64,000 nucleotides of DNA from assembly GCA_965214585.1 (NCBI GenBank), contig OZ243957.1, positions 2,728,001-2,792,000 on the forward strand, read 5' to 3'. The stretch comes from JAHCHG01 sp965214585 (GTDB lineage Bacteria > Acidobacteriota > Blastocatellia > Pyrinomonadales > Pyrinomonadaceae). Below, one piece after another: positions 1 to 8,682 of this stretch. The position numbers and the translations under genes were made by a program. A model generated the notes under the pieces. The model ran no database searches. It worked only from the letters and a program-made list of their open reading frames with translations, and had not been told where the DNA came from. Position 1 is the first letter of the stretch, and every line of letters starts with the position of its first letter.

Positions 1-1389
1 ATGGTTGTCAAATACAAACTTTACGAAGCCGAGAGAAACGCCGGAATGGATATGGGACTCATTATTGACAAAATGAGAAACAAAAACATACAGGTCGAGC
101 CGGAGCGAACCGACAACGAAAAGGTGGCGGCGTTTAAGATTTCGGTCAGAGATCGTTCGCCGGAAAGCGCGAGAAACGTGGCGGCGGAACTTGCCAGCAA
201 ATACGTCAACGCGCAGGTCACGACTTCGACGGATATTGCCGAAGAAACGCGCGAATTTATTGATAATCAGGTAAATCAGGCGAAAACCGCGCTCGACTCT
301 CTGGAAAAGGAAAGATTGCAGATAATGATGCAGAACGTCGAAACTCTGCCCGAATCTTCGCAGGGACTTATCGCGCAGCTTGAAGGTTTGCGAAAGCGCG
401 AGGAAACGATTGCCAGCGAAAAGGAAAATTTGCAGACGGAAAAAGGACGCTTAAACGACAGCATTCGCGCTTTAAATAGCCAAGCGCGGATTATTGAAGA
501 TTTCGGCGAAAAGGAAACGCAGAGCGCGATTCAGGATGCGACGAGAATCGAAGACACGCCGGCTTATGCGTTTCTAATTCAAAAACGGGCGGAACTCAGT
601 TCAAAACTCGAAAATCTGAAACTGACTTTGCGCGAAAAGCATCCCGAAGTTATCAAGGCGACAAACGATATTGATAAAATCAACGATGAGATCAACAAAC
701 TGAAGCAGAATGTTCAGGCTCGCGTCAAAAGCGCGTCACAGACGAGTTCGCGCAAAGCCGATTTGCAAAAGCAGAATCTGATGATCGAGAAGCAGAAAAA
801 CGAAAGTCAGATTGCTCAGATTGACGGGCAGATACAGTTTAAGGACGAGGAAATGCGGCAGAATTCGGGACAGATCGCGCTGCTCGAAGCGAAAATAAAT
901 ACGATTCCGAACGTAACCGTCGCGCTCGAAGGAATTACGGCGCGGTATCAATCGGCAAAGACGACTTACGACGATCTTCTGAAAAAGAAAAACGACGCGA
1001 GTTTGCAGGTTGACCGCGAAAGCAACGCGCAAGGCGAAACGATTCGTGTGCAGGATTCGGCAAATCTGCCGTCGTCGCCGGTTGCGCCGAAACGCGGAAT
1101 GCTGACCGGACTCGGCGCGGTAATCGGTTTGGGATTCGGTCTGTTTTTAGCCGCTTTGTTCGAGATTCCGCGCGTTTTGAAAATTCAGAATATCGAGGAC
1201 GCAAAGCATTATACGGGACTTCCGGTTTTGGCATCCGTTCCGCCGCTTTTGTCGCACGACGAAAGGATTTGGCAGAGGCGTTCGCATTGGCTGAAAGTTC
1301 TGGCGGCAATCGCGGTTGCCGTCGGAGTTATTCCGCTGATTATTCTCGCTCTGCAATTATCGAGAATTTTTGACCGCGTGGTTTCTTAA
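1..1389 (+). CDS. Polysaccharide chain-length determinant (Wzz/GumC type), 5' end outside window
   Basis: Inner-membrane polysaccharide co-polymerase that sets exopolysaccharide chain length. About 300 residues of heptad-rich helix (residues 60-310) form the periplasmic coiled coil. These are followed by the Pro-rich motif SSPVAPKRG near residue 358 and a membrane segment at about 367-388, the usual C-terminal signature of the family. A second hydrophobic segment lies at about 431-451, so the protein ends with an extra membrane helix. The N-terminal membrane helix and Wzz domain are missing; the ATG at base 1 is probably internal and the gene begins upstream. It is followed by an ExeA-like ATPase, a tyrosine kinase and a sugar transferase, an order typical of XrtA/EPS-type clusters. 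No cytoplasmic kinase domain is fused, consistent with the separate kinase gene. Confidence 0.85.
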   Translation: MVVKYKLYEAERNAGMDMGLIIDKMRNKNIQVEPERTDNEKVAAFKISVRDRSPESARNVAAELASKYVNAQVTTSTDIAEETREFIDNQVNQAKTALDSLEKERLQIMMQNVETLPESSQGLIAQLEGLRKREETIASEKENLQTEKGRLNDSIRALNSQARIIEDFGEKETQSAIQDATRIEDTPAYAFLIQKRAELSSKLENLKLTLREKHPEVIKATNDIDKINDEINKLKQNVQARVKSASQTSSRKADLQKQNLMIEKQKNESQIAQIDGQIQFKDEEMRQNSGQIALLEAKINTIPNVTVALEGITARYQSAKTTYDDLLKKKNDASLQVDRESNAQGETIRVQDSANLPSSPVAPKRGMLTGLGAVIGLGFGLFLAALFEIPRVLKIQNIEDAKHYTGLPVLASVPPLLSHDERIWQRRSHWLKVLAAIAVAVGVIPLIILALQLSRIFDRVVS

Positions 1390-1452
1390 AAAGTTTAGAG
1401 TTCGTATTTCAAAACAAAAATTGAATTTCAGATAGTAAAAGAGAGGCAAAAA

Positions 1453-2514
1453 ATGTATAAAGAATTTTTCGGATTAGAAGATATACCGTTCACATTAACA
1501 CCCGACCCAAGATTTATCGTGTTTACGCCGAGTTATAACGAGGTTTTGGCGAGCCTTTATTACGGCTTGGAAAATGCCAAAGGTTTGATCGTTTTGACGG
1601 GCGAGGTCGGCACGGGAAAAACTACGGCGTTGCGCTGGATTCTGCGGCGGCTTGATTCGTCGGTGCTTGCGGCGTATGTTTTTAATCCGCGTCTTTCGAT
1701 TGATGAATTTTATCATCACGTTACGCAGATGCTCGGCATCAGGGATTGGAACAACAAGGCGGAACTGCTCGAAGAAATGGGCAGAGTTTTGGAAGAACGC
1801 CATCGTCGCGGACTTCGCACCGTTTTGATTATTGACGAAGCGCACGAACTTTCCGATTACGTTCTGGAAGAAATCCGCCTGCTGATGAACTTTGAATCGG
1901 ACAACGCCAAGCATCTGCAAATCGTTTTGACCGGACAGCCGGAACTGCGCGACAAATTAAATCAGGCGAATTTGCGCCAGTTAAAGCAAAGAGTCGCGCT
2001 TCGCTGCAAAATGCACCAATTGCCGGATGTCGAAGAAGTCGAGCGTTATATCACCGAACGGCTTTTGATCGCCGGTTCGGAGCAGCCGAATATTTTCACG
2101 CCGGGCGCGATTGATCTGATCTTTCAATGTTCGGAAGGCATTCCGCGCCAGATAAATAATTTGTGCGACAACGCTCTGCTCGCCTCCTACGCGGCGGGCG
2201 AACCGATTGTCGGCAGGCAGATAATCGAAGAAGTCGCCGATAATCTCGACCTTTTGCCGCAAAAAGAATCGGTTTTAGCCAATGAAAAACGCTTAGGCAA
2301 TGTCAGCCAGCCGAGAGTTTTGAGATCGGAAGCCCGCGAAGAACTCTGGACAAATCAAAACCGCGTCAGGCAGCAGCCCGCAAAAAAGTTTCAGGGACAA
2401 TCATCAAACGGAAACGGAAGCGTGAATGAAGATTACGACGACGGACACATTCCGTTTACGGGCTTGGACGACGAAATAAATCTCGAAATCGAGGAAGCGG
2501 GCGGGTTTTACTAA
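1453..2514 (+). CDS. ExeA-like AAA ATPase of exopolysaccharide cluster (XrtA-associated ATPase type)
   Basis: A 353-residue AAA ATPase of the ExeA/GspA-like family. It opens with MYKEFFGLEDIPFTLTPDP, the typical start of this family. Walker A is GEVGTGKTT at residues 50-58 and Walker B is VLIIDEAH near 127-134; a sensor-like LTGQPELR follows. The C-terminal 80 residues are polar and low in complexity (QGQSSNGNGS). It lies 63 bases after the chain-length gene and 66 before the tyrosine kinase, on the same strand, so the three are probably co-transcribed. In related clusters such an ATPase sits between the chain-length protein and the kinase. Its exact role in export is not established. Family assignment is secure; the specific XrtA link is inferred from gene order, because no exosortase is visible here. 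Confidence 0.85.
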   Translation: MYKEFFGLEDIPFTLTPDPRFIVFTPSYNEVLASLYYGLENAKGLIVLTGEVGTGKTTALRWILRRLDSSVLAAYVFNPRLSIDEFYHHVTQMLGIRDWNNKAELLEEMGRVLEERHRRGLRTVLIIDEAHELSDYVLEEIRLLMNFESDNAKHLQIVLTGQPELRDKLNQANLRQLKQRVALRCKMHQLPDVEEVERYITERLLIAGSEQPNIFTPGAIDLIFQCSEGIPRQINNLCDNALLASYAAGEPIVGRQIIEEVADNLDLLPQKESVLANEKRLGNVSQPRVLRSEAREELWTNQNRVRQQPAKKFQGQSSNGNGSVNEDYDDGHIPFTGLDDEINLEIEEAGGFY

Positions 2515-2523
2515 AGATTCCTG

Positions 2524-2551
2524 AGTCTAAAGTCCGATGTCCAAAGTCGGA
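2524..2551. repeat. Degenerate heptamer repeat, 4 units
   Basis: Four consecutive 7-base units (AGTCTAA, AGTCCGA, TGTCCAA, AGTCGGA) fill the spacer between the ATPase and kinase genes. It belongs to the period-7 family seen in many spacers of this window. Confidence 0.7.
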
Positions 2552-2580
2552 AATTAGCAGTTCAGTTTTAACTCAACAAT

Positions 2581-3585
2581 ATGAGCATCTTAAAAGCATT
2601 AGAAAAACAGAGAACCGAGCAGCCGAAAGAGGAGAAAAAGGCGGAGAAGCCGAATGTCGTGCCGTTTGATAAGACGAGCAGACCGACAAATCAGCCGCCG
2701 TCGCTTTTCGGAAGTGATGAAGTCAAGATCGGCAAACCGAGTTTAGCGTTCAATGGGCAGTCGGATTCAGCAATCGGGAAGGCACTCCCTGATATGAAAA
2801 CGATAAATACTGCCGGGGCAACTTTGGACGCTTCCGGCTCGATGCGCTTCGCTGAAAGACGTTTACCCGAATTTGTTTCGTGGAACGTCGAGGCGGAGCG
2901 CGTCGAGCCGCGTCTTGTTACTATAACGCATCCGCATTCAAATTACTGCGAAGAATACAGAAGTTTGCGAACGCACATTCTGCACAAAAGCCAGCGGCAG
3001 AAATTGCAGGCAATCGTTGTTGCCAGCGTTAATCCGGGCGAAGGAAAAACCGTTACCGCGCTGAATCTTTCGTGGCTTTTGGCGCAAACCGACGGAATCC
3101 GCTGCTTGATTATTGACAGCGATCTGCGAATGCCGAGTTTGACCGATTATCTCGGAATCGAAGCCGACAGAGGACTTTCCGATATTTTATCGGAAAGGGC
3201 GACGCTCGCCGATTCGATTGTAAAATTAGAACCAGCCGGACTTCATCTGCTTCCGGGCGGCGAAGCGAGAAGCGATGTCGCCGAATTGATTTCCGGTCCT
3301 AAGTTCAAGGAAATTCTGCGTCAAGCGCGTGAAATGTTCGATTATGTCATAATTGACGCGCCGCCTCTGGGAATTTTTACCGACGCAACCGTTCTAATCA
3401 ATCAAGCCGACGGCGCGATGCTCGTGATACGTTCGGGCAAAACCCGTTACAGCACCGTTGACCGCGTGCTGGAAACGCTTCCGCGTGATCGTATGCTCGG
3501 AGTCGTGCTTAATCAGAGCGAGGACGTTTTGGACGAATCGCATTACAATTACGGTTATTACAACAGCGGACGTTTTAAGGATTAA
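2581..3585 (+). CDS. CpsD/CapB-type tyrosine autokinase
   Basis: Cytoplasmic BY-kinase that phosphorylates its own Tyr-rich tail and controls polymerisation through the chain-length protein. A polar, disordered N-terminus (about 110 residues) precedes the kinase domain. The P-loop NPGEGKT is at 151-157, the Walker A' stretch LIIDSDLRMPS at about 177-187, and the Walker B-like VIIDAPPLG at about 256-264. The tail carries a tyrosine cluster, YNYGYYNSG, at 322-330, the expected autophosphorylation site. It is a separate protein from its membrane activator, as in Gram-positive CpsC/CpsD or XrtA-type systems, rather than fused as in Wzc. Its place in the cluster supports a role in exopolysaccharide assembly. 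Confidence 0.9.
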   Translation: MSILKALEKQRTEQPKEEKKAEKPNVVPFDKTSRPTNQPPSLFGSDEVKIGKPSLAFNGQSDSAIGKALPDMKTINTAGATLDASGSMRFAERRLPEFVSWNVEAERVEPRLVTITHPHSNYCEEYRSLRTHILHKSQRQKLQAIVVASVNPGEGKTVTALNLSWLLAQTDGIRCLIIDSDLRMPSLTDYLGIEADRGLSDILSERATLADSIVKLEPAGLHLLPGGEARSDVAELISGPKFKEILRQAREMFDYVIIDAPPLGIFTDATVLINQADGAMLVIRSGKTRYSTVDRVLETLPRDRMLGVVLNQSEDVLDESHYNYGYYNSGRFKD

Positions 3586-3629
3586 TTTCTGAAAAACTTT
3601 CCGCGCTTGTTCCTTACTTTTTCAAATCA

Positions 3630-5018
3630 ATGAATGGAGCTAGATTTTCCCCCAGAATAATTTGGTTAATTCTCGCAGATGCGGCGATCATCTACGGCGG
3701 GATAACACTGGCTTTATACATTCGTCTGGGCGTTTCCGGTTCGGAATATCAGCTTAATGAGAAAAACGGCTGGATGAAAATCGCGCTCGCCACCGTTGTT
3801 TGTTTATTAAGTTTATATTTTTACGATTTATACGAGTTTACCGTTTTGGGAAACCGGCGCGAACTGATGCTGCGGCTGATTCAGGCAATCGGCATCGCGT
3901 GGGCGTTTCTCGCGCTTTTGTTTTATTTTGTTCCGCCGCTTTTGATCGGACGCGGAGTTTCGCTGATCTCCGTTCCGCTTGTCTTGTTTCTGCTTTTGAT
4001 CTGGCGAAATTTGATTCATTTATTGACCGGGCATCCCGGTTTCGGCGAAAAGATTCTGATTGTCGGAACGGGACGCGCGGCGGGCGATACGGCGGAAGCG
4101 ATTTGGGAAAGACGCGATGCCGGTTACAGAATCGTCGGATTCGTTTCGGAAAACGGGGCAAAGCCTCTGGCGGCGATTGCCAGAGCCAGAAATTTGGGGA
4201 CAACAGACAATCTTGAAAATATCATCAAAGACGAAAAGGTTGACCGGATCGTAATCGCCGTGCGCGAACGGCGCGGAACTTTTCCGACGGAAACGCTTTT
4301 GCGGATGAGTCTGGCGGGCGACGTGGACATCGAAGAATGCACATCGTTTTTCGAGAGAGTTACCGGGCAGGTTCATATTGATATGGTGCGTCCTTCGTGG
4401 CTGATCTTTGACGGGCGCAAGCGCGATACGAGAATGAAAATCGCCTTTCGTGATCTTATTCACCGTCTGCTCGCTTTGATCGGTCTGATCGTTTCGTTCC
4501 CGATTGCATTGATTACGGCGATTTTGATAAAACTCGAATCCAAAGGACCGATTTTTTACAAACAGGAACGAGTCGGGATAAACAGCAAGCCGTTTCACGT
4601 TATTAAATTTCGCTCGATGCGAACCGACGCGGAAAAGGACGGCAAACCGATCTGGGCGACAACCGATGATGACCGCGTAACAAAGATCGGAAGAATCATC
4701 AGAAAAATCCGCGTGGACGAAATTCCGCAATTCTGGAATATTATCAAGGGCGAGATGAGTTTCGTCGGACCGCGCCCGGAAAGACCGCATTTCGTTCAGC
4801 AATTGGCGGAGGAAATTCCGTTTTACGAACATCGCCATTTGGTCGCGCCCGGTTTGACCGGATGGGCGCAGATAAAATATCCTTACGGAGCGTCCGTCGA
4901 AGATGCCCGACGCAAATTGCAGTATGATTTGTATTACATCAAAAACCAGAGTCTGACGCTCGATATGGTAGTTGTTTTTGAAACCGTAAAAACAGTTATT
5001 TTCGGACGCGGAAGATGA
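3630..5018 (+). CDS. Polyprenyl-phosphate sugar-1-phosphate transferase (EPS priming enzyme)
   Basis: Starts polysaccharide synthesis by moving a sugar-1-phosphate onto undecaprenyl phosphate at the inner membrane. Four N-terminal membrane helices (about 9-135) lead to a Rossmann-like domain (ILIVGTGRAAGD, about 141-152). A further membrane helix at about 270-295 precedes the catalytic bacterial sugar-transferase domain. That domain shows RVGINSKPFHVIKFRSMR, DEIPQFWNIIKGEMS and GPRPER, all signature motifs. The length of 462 residues matches EpsB/WbaP-type enzymes. It is the last gene of the first block; a repeat-rich spacer of about 300 bases separates it from the Wza-type gene. The sugar used cannot be read from the sequence. 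Confidence 0.9.
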   Translation: MNGARFSPRIIWLILADAAIIYGGITLALYIRLGVSGSEYQLNEKNGWMKIALATVVCLLSLYFYDLYEFTVLGNRRELMLRLIQAIGIAWAFLALLFYFVPPLLIGRGVSLISVPLVLFLLLIWRNLIHLLTGHPGFGEKILIVGTGRAAGDTAEAIWERRDAGYRIVGFVSENGAKPLAAIARARNLGTTDNLENIIKDEKVDRIVIAVRERRGTFPTETLLRMSLAGDVDIEECTSFFERVTGQVHIDMVRPSWLIFDGRKRDTRMKIAFRDLIHRLLALIGLIVSFPIALITAILIKLESKGPIFYKQERVGINSKPFHVIKFRSMRTDAEKDGKPIWATTDDDRVTKIGRIIRKIRVDEIPQFWNIIKGEMSFVGPRPERPHFVQQLAEEIPFYEHRHLVAPGLTGWAQIKYPYGASVEDARRKLQYDLYYIKNQSLTLDMVVVFETVKTVIFGRGR

Positions 5019-5020
5019 GA

Positions 5021-5059
5021 AAGGTAAAAGGTAAAAGGGTTAAGGGTAAAGGTAAAAGG
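5021..5059. repeat. Degenerate heptamer repeat, about 5.5 units
   Basis: Units AAGGTAA, AAGGTAA, AAGGGTT, AAGGGTA, AAGGTAA and a partial unit follow directly after the sugar-transferase stop codon. The period is 7 with no indels. The unit differs from the other heptamer loci. Confidence 0.75.
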
Positions 5060-5098
5060 CGGATTAATTGTCAGTTGTAGTTGTATGTTGAAATTCTT

Positions 5099-5175
5099 GT
5101 CAGTAGCGTCGGCGTGAGCCGATGCGTTCGCCGCAACTGCATTAACCAATCGGCTTACACACGACGCTGCTGATC
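5099..5175. repeat. REP-like inverted pair related to the REPs of the RAYT gene at 41 kb
   Basis: The first arm begins GTCAGTAGCGTCGGCG and continues to the hairpin partner GAGCCGATGCG. The second arm is an inverted, more decayed copy (ATCGGCTTACACACGACGCTG). The GTAG 5' to the hairpin is the tetranucleotide used by REP-associated transposases in enterobacteria. The sequence is nearly identical to the five REPs around 41.0-41.7 kb, which places it in the same family. It sits between two polysaccharide genes. Confidence 0.8.
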
Positions 5176-5317
5176 TACTGTTCTTTCCGGTTTATGACTG
5201 ACACATTACAAAGACAGCGGAAAAAATGTTGAAAAATTATTGGATAAAGTCGTTTAATAAGCGTATTTATTGATTGAAGGCGAAAATTATTTTGCCGAAA
5301 ATGACGGAGAGAAGAAT

Positions 5318-6160
5318 ATGAAAGCAGTAAAAACAGTTCACAAATTCAGTTTGATTTTAATGTGCGGTTTAATTTTTTCGCTTGCCGTTTTCGCGCAGAC
5401 GGAGAACCCGAAACAGCGCGAAAGATTGGCAAAGGCTGAAAAAACGGAAAAAGTTGTAGAAAAAACGGAAAAAGAGAACGTGCAGAAATCGGATGAAAAT
5501 ATCGCCGTCATCGCTCAAATTGACGAAAAAAAGGCGGACGACGAAACGGAAGCAGCGATTTTACCTTATTATCAAAATTATCTGAGCGATTACCGGCTCG
5601 GACCGAACGACATTATTTCCGTCGAAGTTTTCGGGCAGTGTCCCGATTACTGCGTTATCGGAAAAACCGTTCCGCCGAATGCCACACTTTCTTATCCGCT
5701 GATTCGTGAAGGCGTTTTCGTCGGCGGAAAAACGACTTTGGAAATTCAGGACGAAATCACGGAAAAACTCAACGAATATATTATTGATCCGAAGGTCAAC
5801 GTCACGCTCGAAAAAGCGGGTTCAGCCAGATACAGCGTGCTTGGTAAAGTCGTTTCGCCCGGCGTGCGGATTATGGATCGAAAAGTCAGCCTTTACGAAG
5901 CGATTGTCGAATCGGGCGGCGTTCTCAAAGACGGCGACAAAAAACGCGTCACGCTTTTCCGATACGATCAGCAGGGCAGACTTTCACAGCAATCGGTAAA
6001 TCTGCTCGAAATTGAAAGAGGCAAAGGCGAAATGATCTTTCTACAGCCGGGCGATCAGGTTTTCGTTCCCGACGAAGGCTTTAAATTCAATTTAAGCACG
6101 GTTTTCAAAGTTCTGGAAAGAGCAAGCATAGTCAGACTTTTTCTCGGAAGTCCGTTCTAA
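5318..6160 (+). CDS. Polysaccharide export protein, Wza/SLBB family
   Basis: Outer-membrane or periplasmic export protein. The start at 5318 is preferred over an upstream in-frame ATG at 5270 because it has a GGAGAG ribosome-binding site and opens directly into a signal peptide (SLILMCGLIFSLAVFA, then Q). An acidic/lysine linker follows. The poly-export domain starts at about residue 85 (YRLGPNDIISVEVFGQ) and an SLBB domain at about 170 (YSVLGKVVSPGVRIMDRKVS). No lipobox Cys is present at the cleavage site, unlike classical Wza, so lipid anchoring is not predicted. At 280 residues it is shorter than Wza (about 380), with one clear SLBB repeat. It completes the export side of the upstream EPS cluster. 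Confidence 0.85.
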   Translation: MKAVKTVHKFSLILMCGLIFSLAVFAQTENPKQRERLAKAEKTEKVVEKTEKENVQKSDENIAVIAQIDEKKADDETEAAILPYYQNYLSDYRLGPNDIISVEVFGQCPDYCVIGKTVPPNATLSYPLIREGVFVGGKTTLEIQDEITEKLNEYIIDPKVNVTLEKAGSARYSVLGKVVSPGVRIMDRKVSLYEAIVESGGVLKDGDKKRVTLFRYDQQGRLSQQSVNLLEIERGKGEMIFLQPGDQVFVPDEGFKFNLSTVFKVLERASIVRLFLGSPF

Positions 6161-6257
6161 AAAGGCAGAAACCCGACAGTTATGGAGGGTGCTGATTTAA
6201 ATGTCAAAGTGATGACTTATAATCAGCACCCTTATTTACGCAAAGTTTTCCGCCTTT
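6161..6257. repeat. Palindromic element A, copy A1 (truncated ends)
   Basis: Left half GGCAGAAACCCGACAGTTAT, then GGAGGGTGCTG; the right half returns as CAGCACCC and ends TTTTCCGCC. It is one of four A copies in the window (also 14.9, 26.3 and 59.2 kb) and lacks the outer arms present in A2 and A4. It fills the whole spacer between the Wza-type and Ycf48-like genes. Confidence 0.75.
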
Positions 6258-6268
6258 CTCTAAAGAAT

Positions 6269-7273
6269 ATGAATTCGACTACAAAAATTTTCATCATTTT
6301 GCTTTGTCTTGTCTGCTTTCAGACGGCGCAAGCCGAATGGACAAAACACCACGCAAACACTTTTGCGTGGTTTTATGATGTTTATTTTCTCGATGAAAAT
6401 ACGGGCTGGATCGCCGGCAGCAGCGGCGCGTTCTTTGCAACGAAAGACGGCGGGAAAATTTGGACGAAACAAAAAAATGTAACCCAAGATACGATTCGGC
6501 AGGTTTATTTTACAAATGAAAAAAACGGCTTTCTTTTGTGCGAACGCGATGTTTTCAGTCGCGGCTCAAACTCGGTTTCATATCTACTGAAAACTACGGA
6601 CGGCGGCGCAAGTTGGGAGCAAATTGATTTTACGGGCAAAACGCGGATTGCCAAAATTTTCTTTTCAAAAAGCGATTTCGGTTTGGCAATCGGCGAAGCC
6701 GGTTCGCTTTTTGCGATGCAGGACGAAAAAAAGGATTGGAAAAGAATCGCCACGCCCGTTCCGTATCTTCTGCTCGACGGCGTTTTTACAGACGATTTTC
6801 ACGGCACGATTGTCGGCGGCGGCGGAACGATTCTGTTTACCGAAGATGCCGGTTTGAGTTGGAAAAAAGCCTCCGTTTTCGGCAATTCGGATTCAAAATT
6901 AAACTCCGTATTTTTCATCAATCAAAAAAACGGCTGGGCGGCAGGCGCAAACGGGCAAATTTATCAAACGATTAACGGCGGCAAAAACTGGCGCAAACAA
7001 AATTCAACAATCGAGCAAAATCTGACCGACATATTTTTTATCAATACGGCGGAAGGCTGGGCAGTCGGCGAACAGGGAACGATTCTGCACACGACAACCG
7101 CCGGAAACGTCTGGAATCAGGAAGAATCCAAAGCGAAACATAAAATCGAGAAACTCTTTTTTGTCGGCGAAAAAGGCTGGGCAGTCGGTTTCGGCGGAAC
7201 GATTTTAACTTATCAAAAAGGCGAGAGTCGAAACACACCGTTTTCCCGTCCGAATTTGAAAAACAGAAAATAG
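6269..7273 (+). CDS. Secreted Ycf48-like/BNR-repeat beta-propeller protein
   Basis: Predicted exported protein of about 334 residues. An upstream in-frame ATG at 6182 lies inside repeat element A1, so the start is placed at 6269, where a signal peptide begins (MNSTTKIFIILLCLVCF, cleavage after TAQA). The body consists of repeated BNR/photosynthesis-system-II-assembly-factor units: GWxxGxxG followed by TxDGGxxW, for example GTILFTEDAGLSW, GQIYQTINGGKNW and GTILHTTTAGNVW. These fold as a beta-propeller. Ycf48 helps assemble photosystem II in phototrophs. In heterotrophs the family has no fixed role, so none is assigned. Position after the EPS genes may be incidental. A terminator follows. Confidence 0.8.
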   Translation: MNSTTKIFIILLCLVCFQTAQAEWTKHHANTFAWFYDVYFLDENTGWIAGSSGAFFATKDGGKIWTKQKNVTQDTIRQVYFTNEKNGFLLCERDVFSRGSNSVSYLLKTTDGGASWEQIDFTGKTRIAKIFFSKSDFGLAIGEAGSLFAMQDEKKDWKRIATPVPYLLLDGVFTDDFHGTIVGGGGTILFTEDAGLSWKKASVFGNSDSKLNSVFFINQKNGWAAGANGQIYQTINGGKNWRKQNSTIEQNLTDIFFINTAEGWAVGEQGTILHTTTAGNVWNQEESKAKHKIEKLFFVGEKGWAVGFGGTILTYQKGESRNTPFSRPNLKNRK

Positions 7274-7335
7274 CAGATGAAAATCTCGCGTCTATACTTG
7301 ACACGAAGGGTGTTTTTTTCGTAGCATTGCAGTTC

Positions 7336-7364
7336 GCTCTTTTGTAGAAAAGAGCAGTTTTTTT
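7336..7364 (+). terminator. Intrinsic terminator after the Ycf48-like gene
   Basis: Perfect 8-bp stem GCTCTTTT / AAAAGAGC with a 4-base loop, followed by AGTTTTTTT. It separates the upstream gene from the tRNA pair. Confidence 0.8.
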
Positions 7365-7409
7365 GCAGATATTTTGCTGCAAATTACCAAATTAGTTTTG
7401 AAAATCAGC

Positions 7410-7485
7410 GGGCATATATGTCAATTGGTAGACAGCCTCCCTTACAAGGAGGAAGTTGGAGGTTCGAGTCCTTCTATGCCCACCA
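7410..7485 (+). tRNA. tRNA-Val (anticodon TAC)
   Basis: Cloverleaf with a 7-bp acceptor stem GGGCATA/TATGCCC, anticodon stem CCTCC/GGAGG around loop CTTACAA (anticodon TAC), T-loop GGTTCGAGTCC and an encoded CCA end. Length is 76 nt including CCA. Confidence 0.95.
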
Positions 7486-7560
7486 GATTCGATTTCGGAT
7501 TTGGAATTGCGGATGTCGGATTTAAAAAATCCCAAATCCCAGATCCGACATCCCAAATCA
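7486..7560. repeat. Heptamer hairpin between the two tRNA genes
   Basis: Left arm built of 7-base units such as GATTTCG, GATTTGG, AATTGCG, GATGTCG. After a short A-rich loop the right arm carries the inverted units (AATCCCA, GATCCGA, CATCCCA). The two arms are largely self-complementary. It begins immediately after the CCA of tRNA-Val and ends six bases before tRNA-Asp. Confidence 0.75.
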
Positions 7561-7562
7561 AG

Positions 7563-7643
<81 letters not shown>

Positions 7644-7879
7644 TTATATTTGTCCGCCAAACTTTGTCAAAGTTTGGCGGATTTATTATTTTAAATGATT
7701 GAAAATTTTCTTCATTCTGAAATTTATTCTTATTGTATTTCAAAACGAAAAGCTGAAAACGAATCTGTTTTTCGGGAAACGGCGAAAGACATTATTACAA
7801 AATACAAATTATCTCTGAAAGCGGCTTTGCTGTAAATTATCATTTTGAAACAATTTTTATTCGGGAAAGCAGAAATTTT

Positions 7880-8515
7880 ATGAAACAAAAAATATTTATA
7901 ACGATGTGTGTTGCGGCTTTGTTTGCGTTGCTGATAGCTTGCGAAGCACCGGAAACGGCAACTAATGCTGACTTGGCGAATGACAACGCGATGAATTCAA
8001 ATACGGTGAATTCAAATGCGTGGATCGAAAAAGAAAATCCTAAGGTCGGCGGCGCGGATATGTCGAAGGAGAAAAATATCGTCGAAAACGCTTCGGCGGC
8101 GGGCAATCTTTCCACGCTTGTCAGTGCCGTAAAAGCGGCTGATCTGGTCGGCACGCTCGAAGAGGCGGGACCTTTTACGGTTTTTGCTCCGACCAACGAT
8201 GCGTTTGATAAAGTGCCGAAAGACGCGCTTGAAAATCTTTTGAAGCCGGAAAACAAGGAAAAACTGGCAAACATCTTGAAATATCACGTCGTTCCGGGAA
8301 ATATGGATGCGACGCTAATTATCGCCGCAATCGAAAGAGGCGACGGAAAAGCCGTTATGAAAACGGCTCAGGGAGAAGATTTAATTGCTGCGCTGGATGG
8401 CGATAAACTTGTTATTACCGATGCGAAAGGCGGAAAAGCGACGGTTACAACTCCCGATGTCAAACAATCAAACGGCATCGTTCACGTTGTTGATACGGTT
8501 TTGATGCCCAAGTAA
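7880..8515 (+). CDS. Fasciclin (FAS1) domain lipoprotein
   Basis: Envelope lipoprotein of 211 residues. The lipobox LLIAC (Cys21) follows a Lys-containing n-region (MKQKIF). After a short Asn-rich linker (NSNTVNSN) comes one complete FAS1 domain, about residues 75-211. Its first conserved block reads GPFTVFAPTNDAF and the second ILKYHVVPG; it ends NGIVHVVDTVLMP, as in typical bacterial fasciclins. FAS1 proteins are generally adhesive or matrix-associated; no partner is evident here. The gene stands alone, with tRNAs upstream and an intrinsic terminator downstream. Confidence 0.9.
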   Translation: MKQKIFITMCVAALFALLIACEAPETATNADLANDNAMNSNTVNSNAWIEKENPKVGGADMSKEKNIVENASAAGNLSTLVSAVKAADLVGTLEEAGPFTVFAPTNDAFDKVPKDALENLLKPENKEKLANILKYHVVPGNMDATLIIAAIERGDGKAVMKTAQGEDLIAALDGDKLVITDAKGGKATVTTPDVKQSNGIVHVVDTVLMPK

Positions 8516-8532
8516 ATTTTTTTCTTTTACGC

Positions 8533-8575
8533 AAGATAAAAGCCTGTTGAAAAATCAGCAGTCTTTTATCTTTAT
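8533..8575 (+). terminator. Intrinsic terminator after fasciclin gene
   Basis: Stem AGATAAAAG...CTG / CAG...CTTTTATCT with a small internal loop, followed by TTTATT, 18 bases after the stop codon. Confidence 0.65.
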
Positions 8576-8682
8576 TAATATCGGCTCTTTAATTAGTGGT
8601 TAGATTTAATTGTAATTTTTTCTCGCGTCGCTAACGGCGATCAACATATTAGCAGATGATGCAGGCGTTTTTCGCCGAAACT

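Noticed and set aside
4020..4838. Open frame of 272 codons on the minus strand inside the sugar-transferase gene
   Set aside because: It is antisense to a protein with clear conserved motifs and has no recognisable domain or ribosome-binding site; long antisense frames are common in this composition.
6182..6268. Upstream start giving a longer Ycf48-like protein
   Set aside because: The extra 29 codons lie in element A1, and the signal peptide begins only at the ATG at 6269.
7298..7327. TTGACA with TAGCAT 18 bases later, as a tRNA promoter
   Set aside because: A strong intrinsic terminator (7336-7364) lies between it and the tRNAs, so it cannot drive them as drawn.
7486..7560. CRISPR array or other regularly spaced repeat
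   Set aside because: Units are 7 bases with no spacers and vary between copies; no locus in the window has conserved direct repeats of 24-37 bases with unique spacers.
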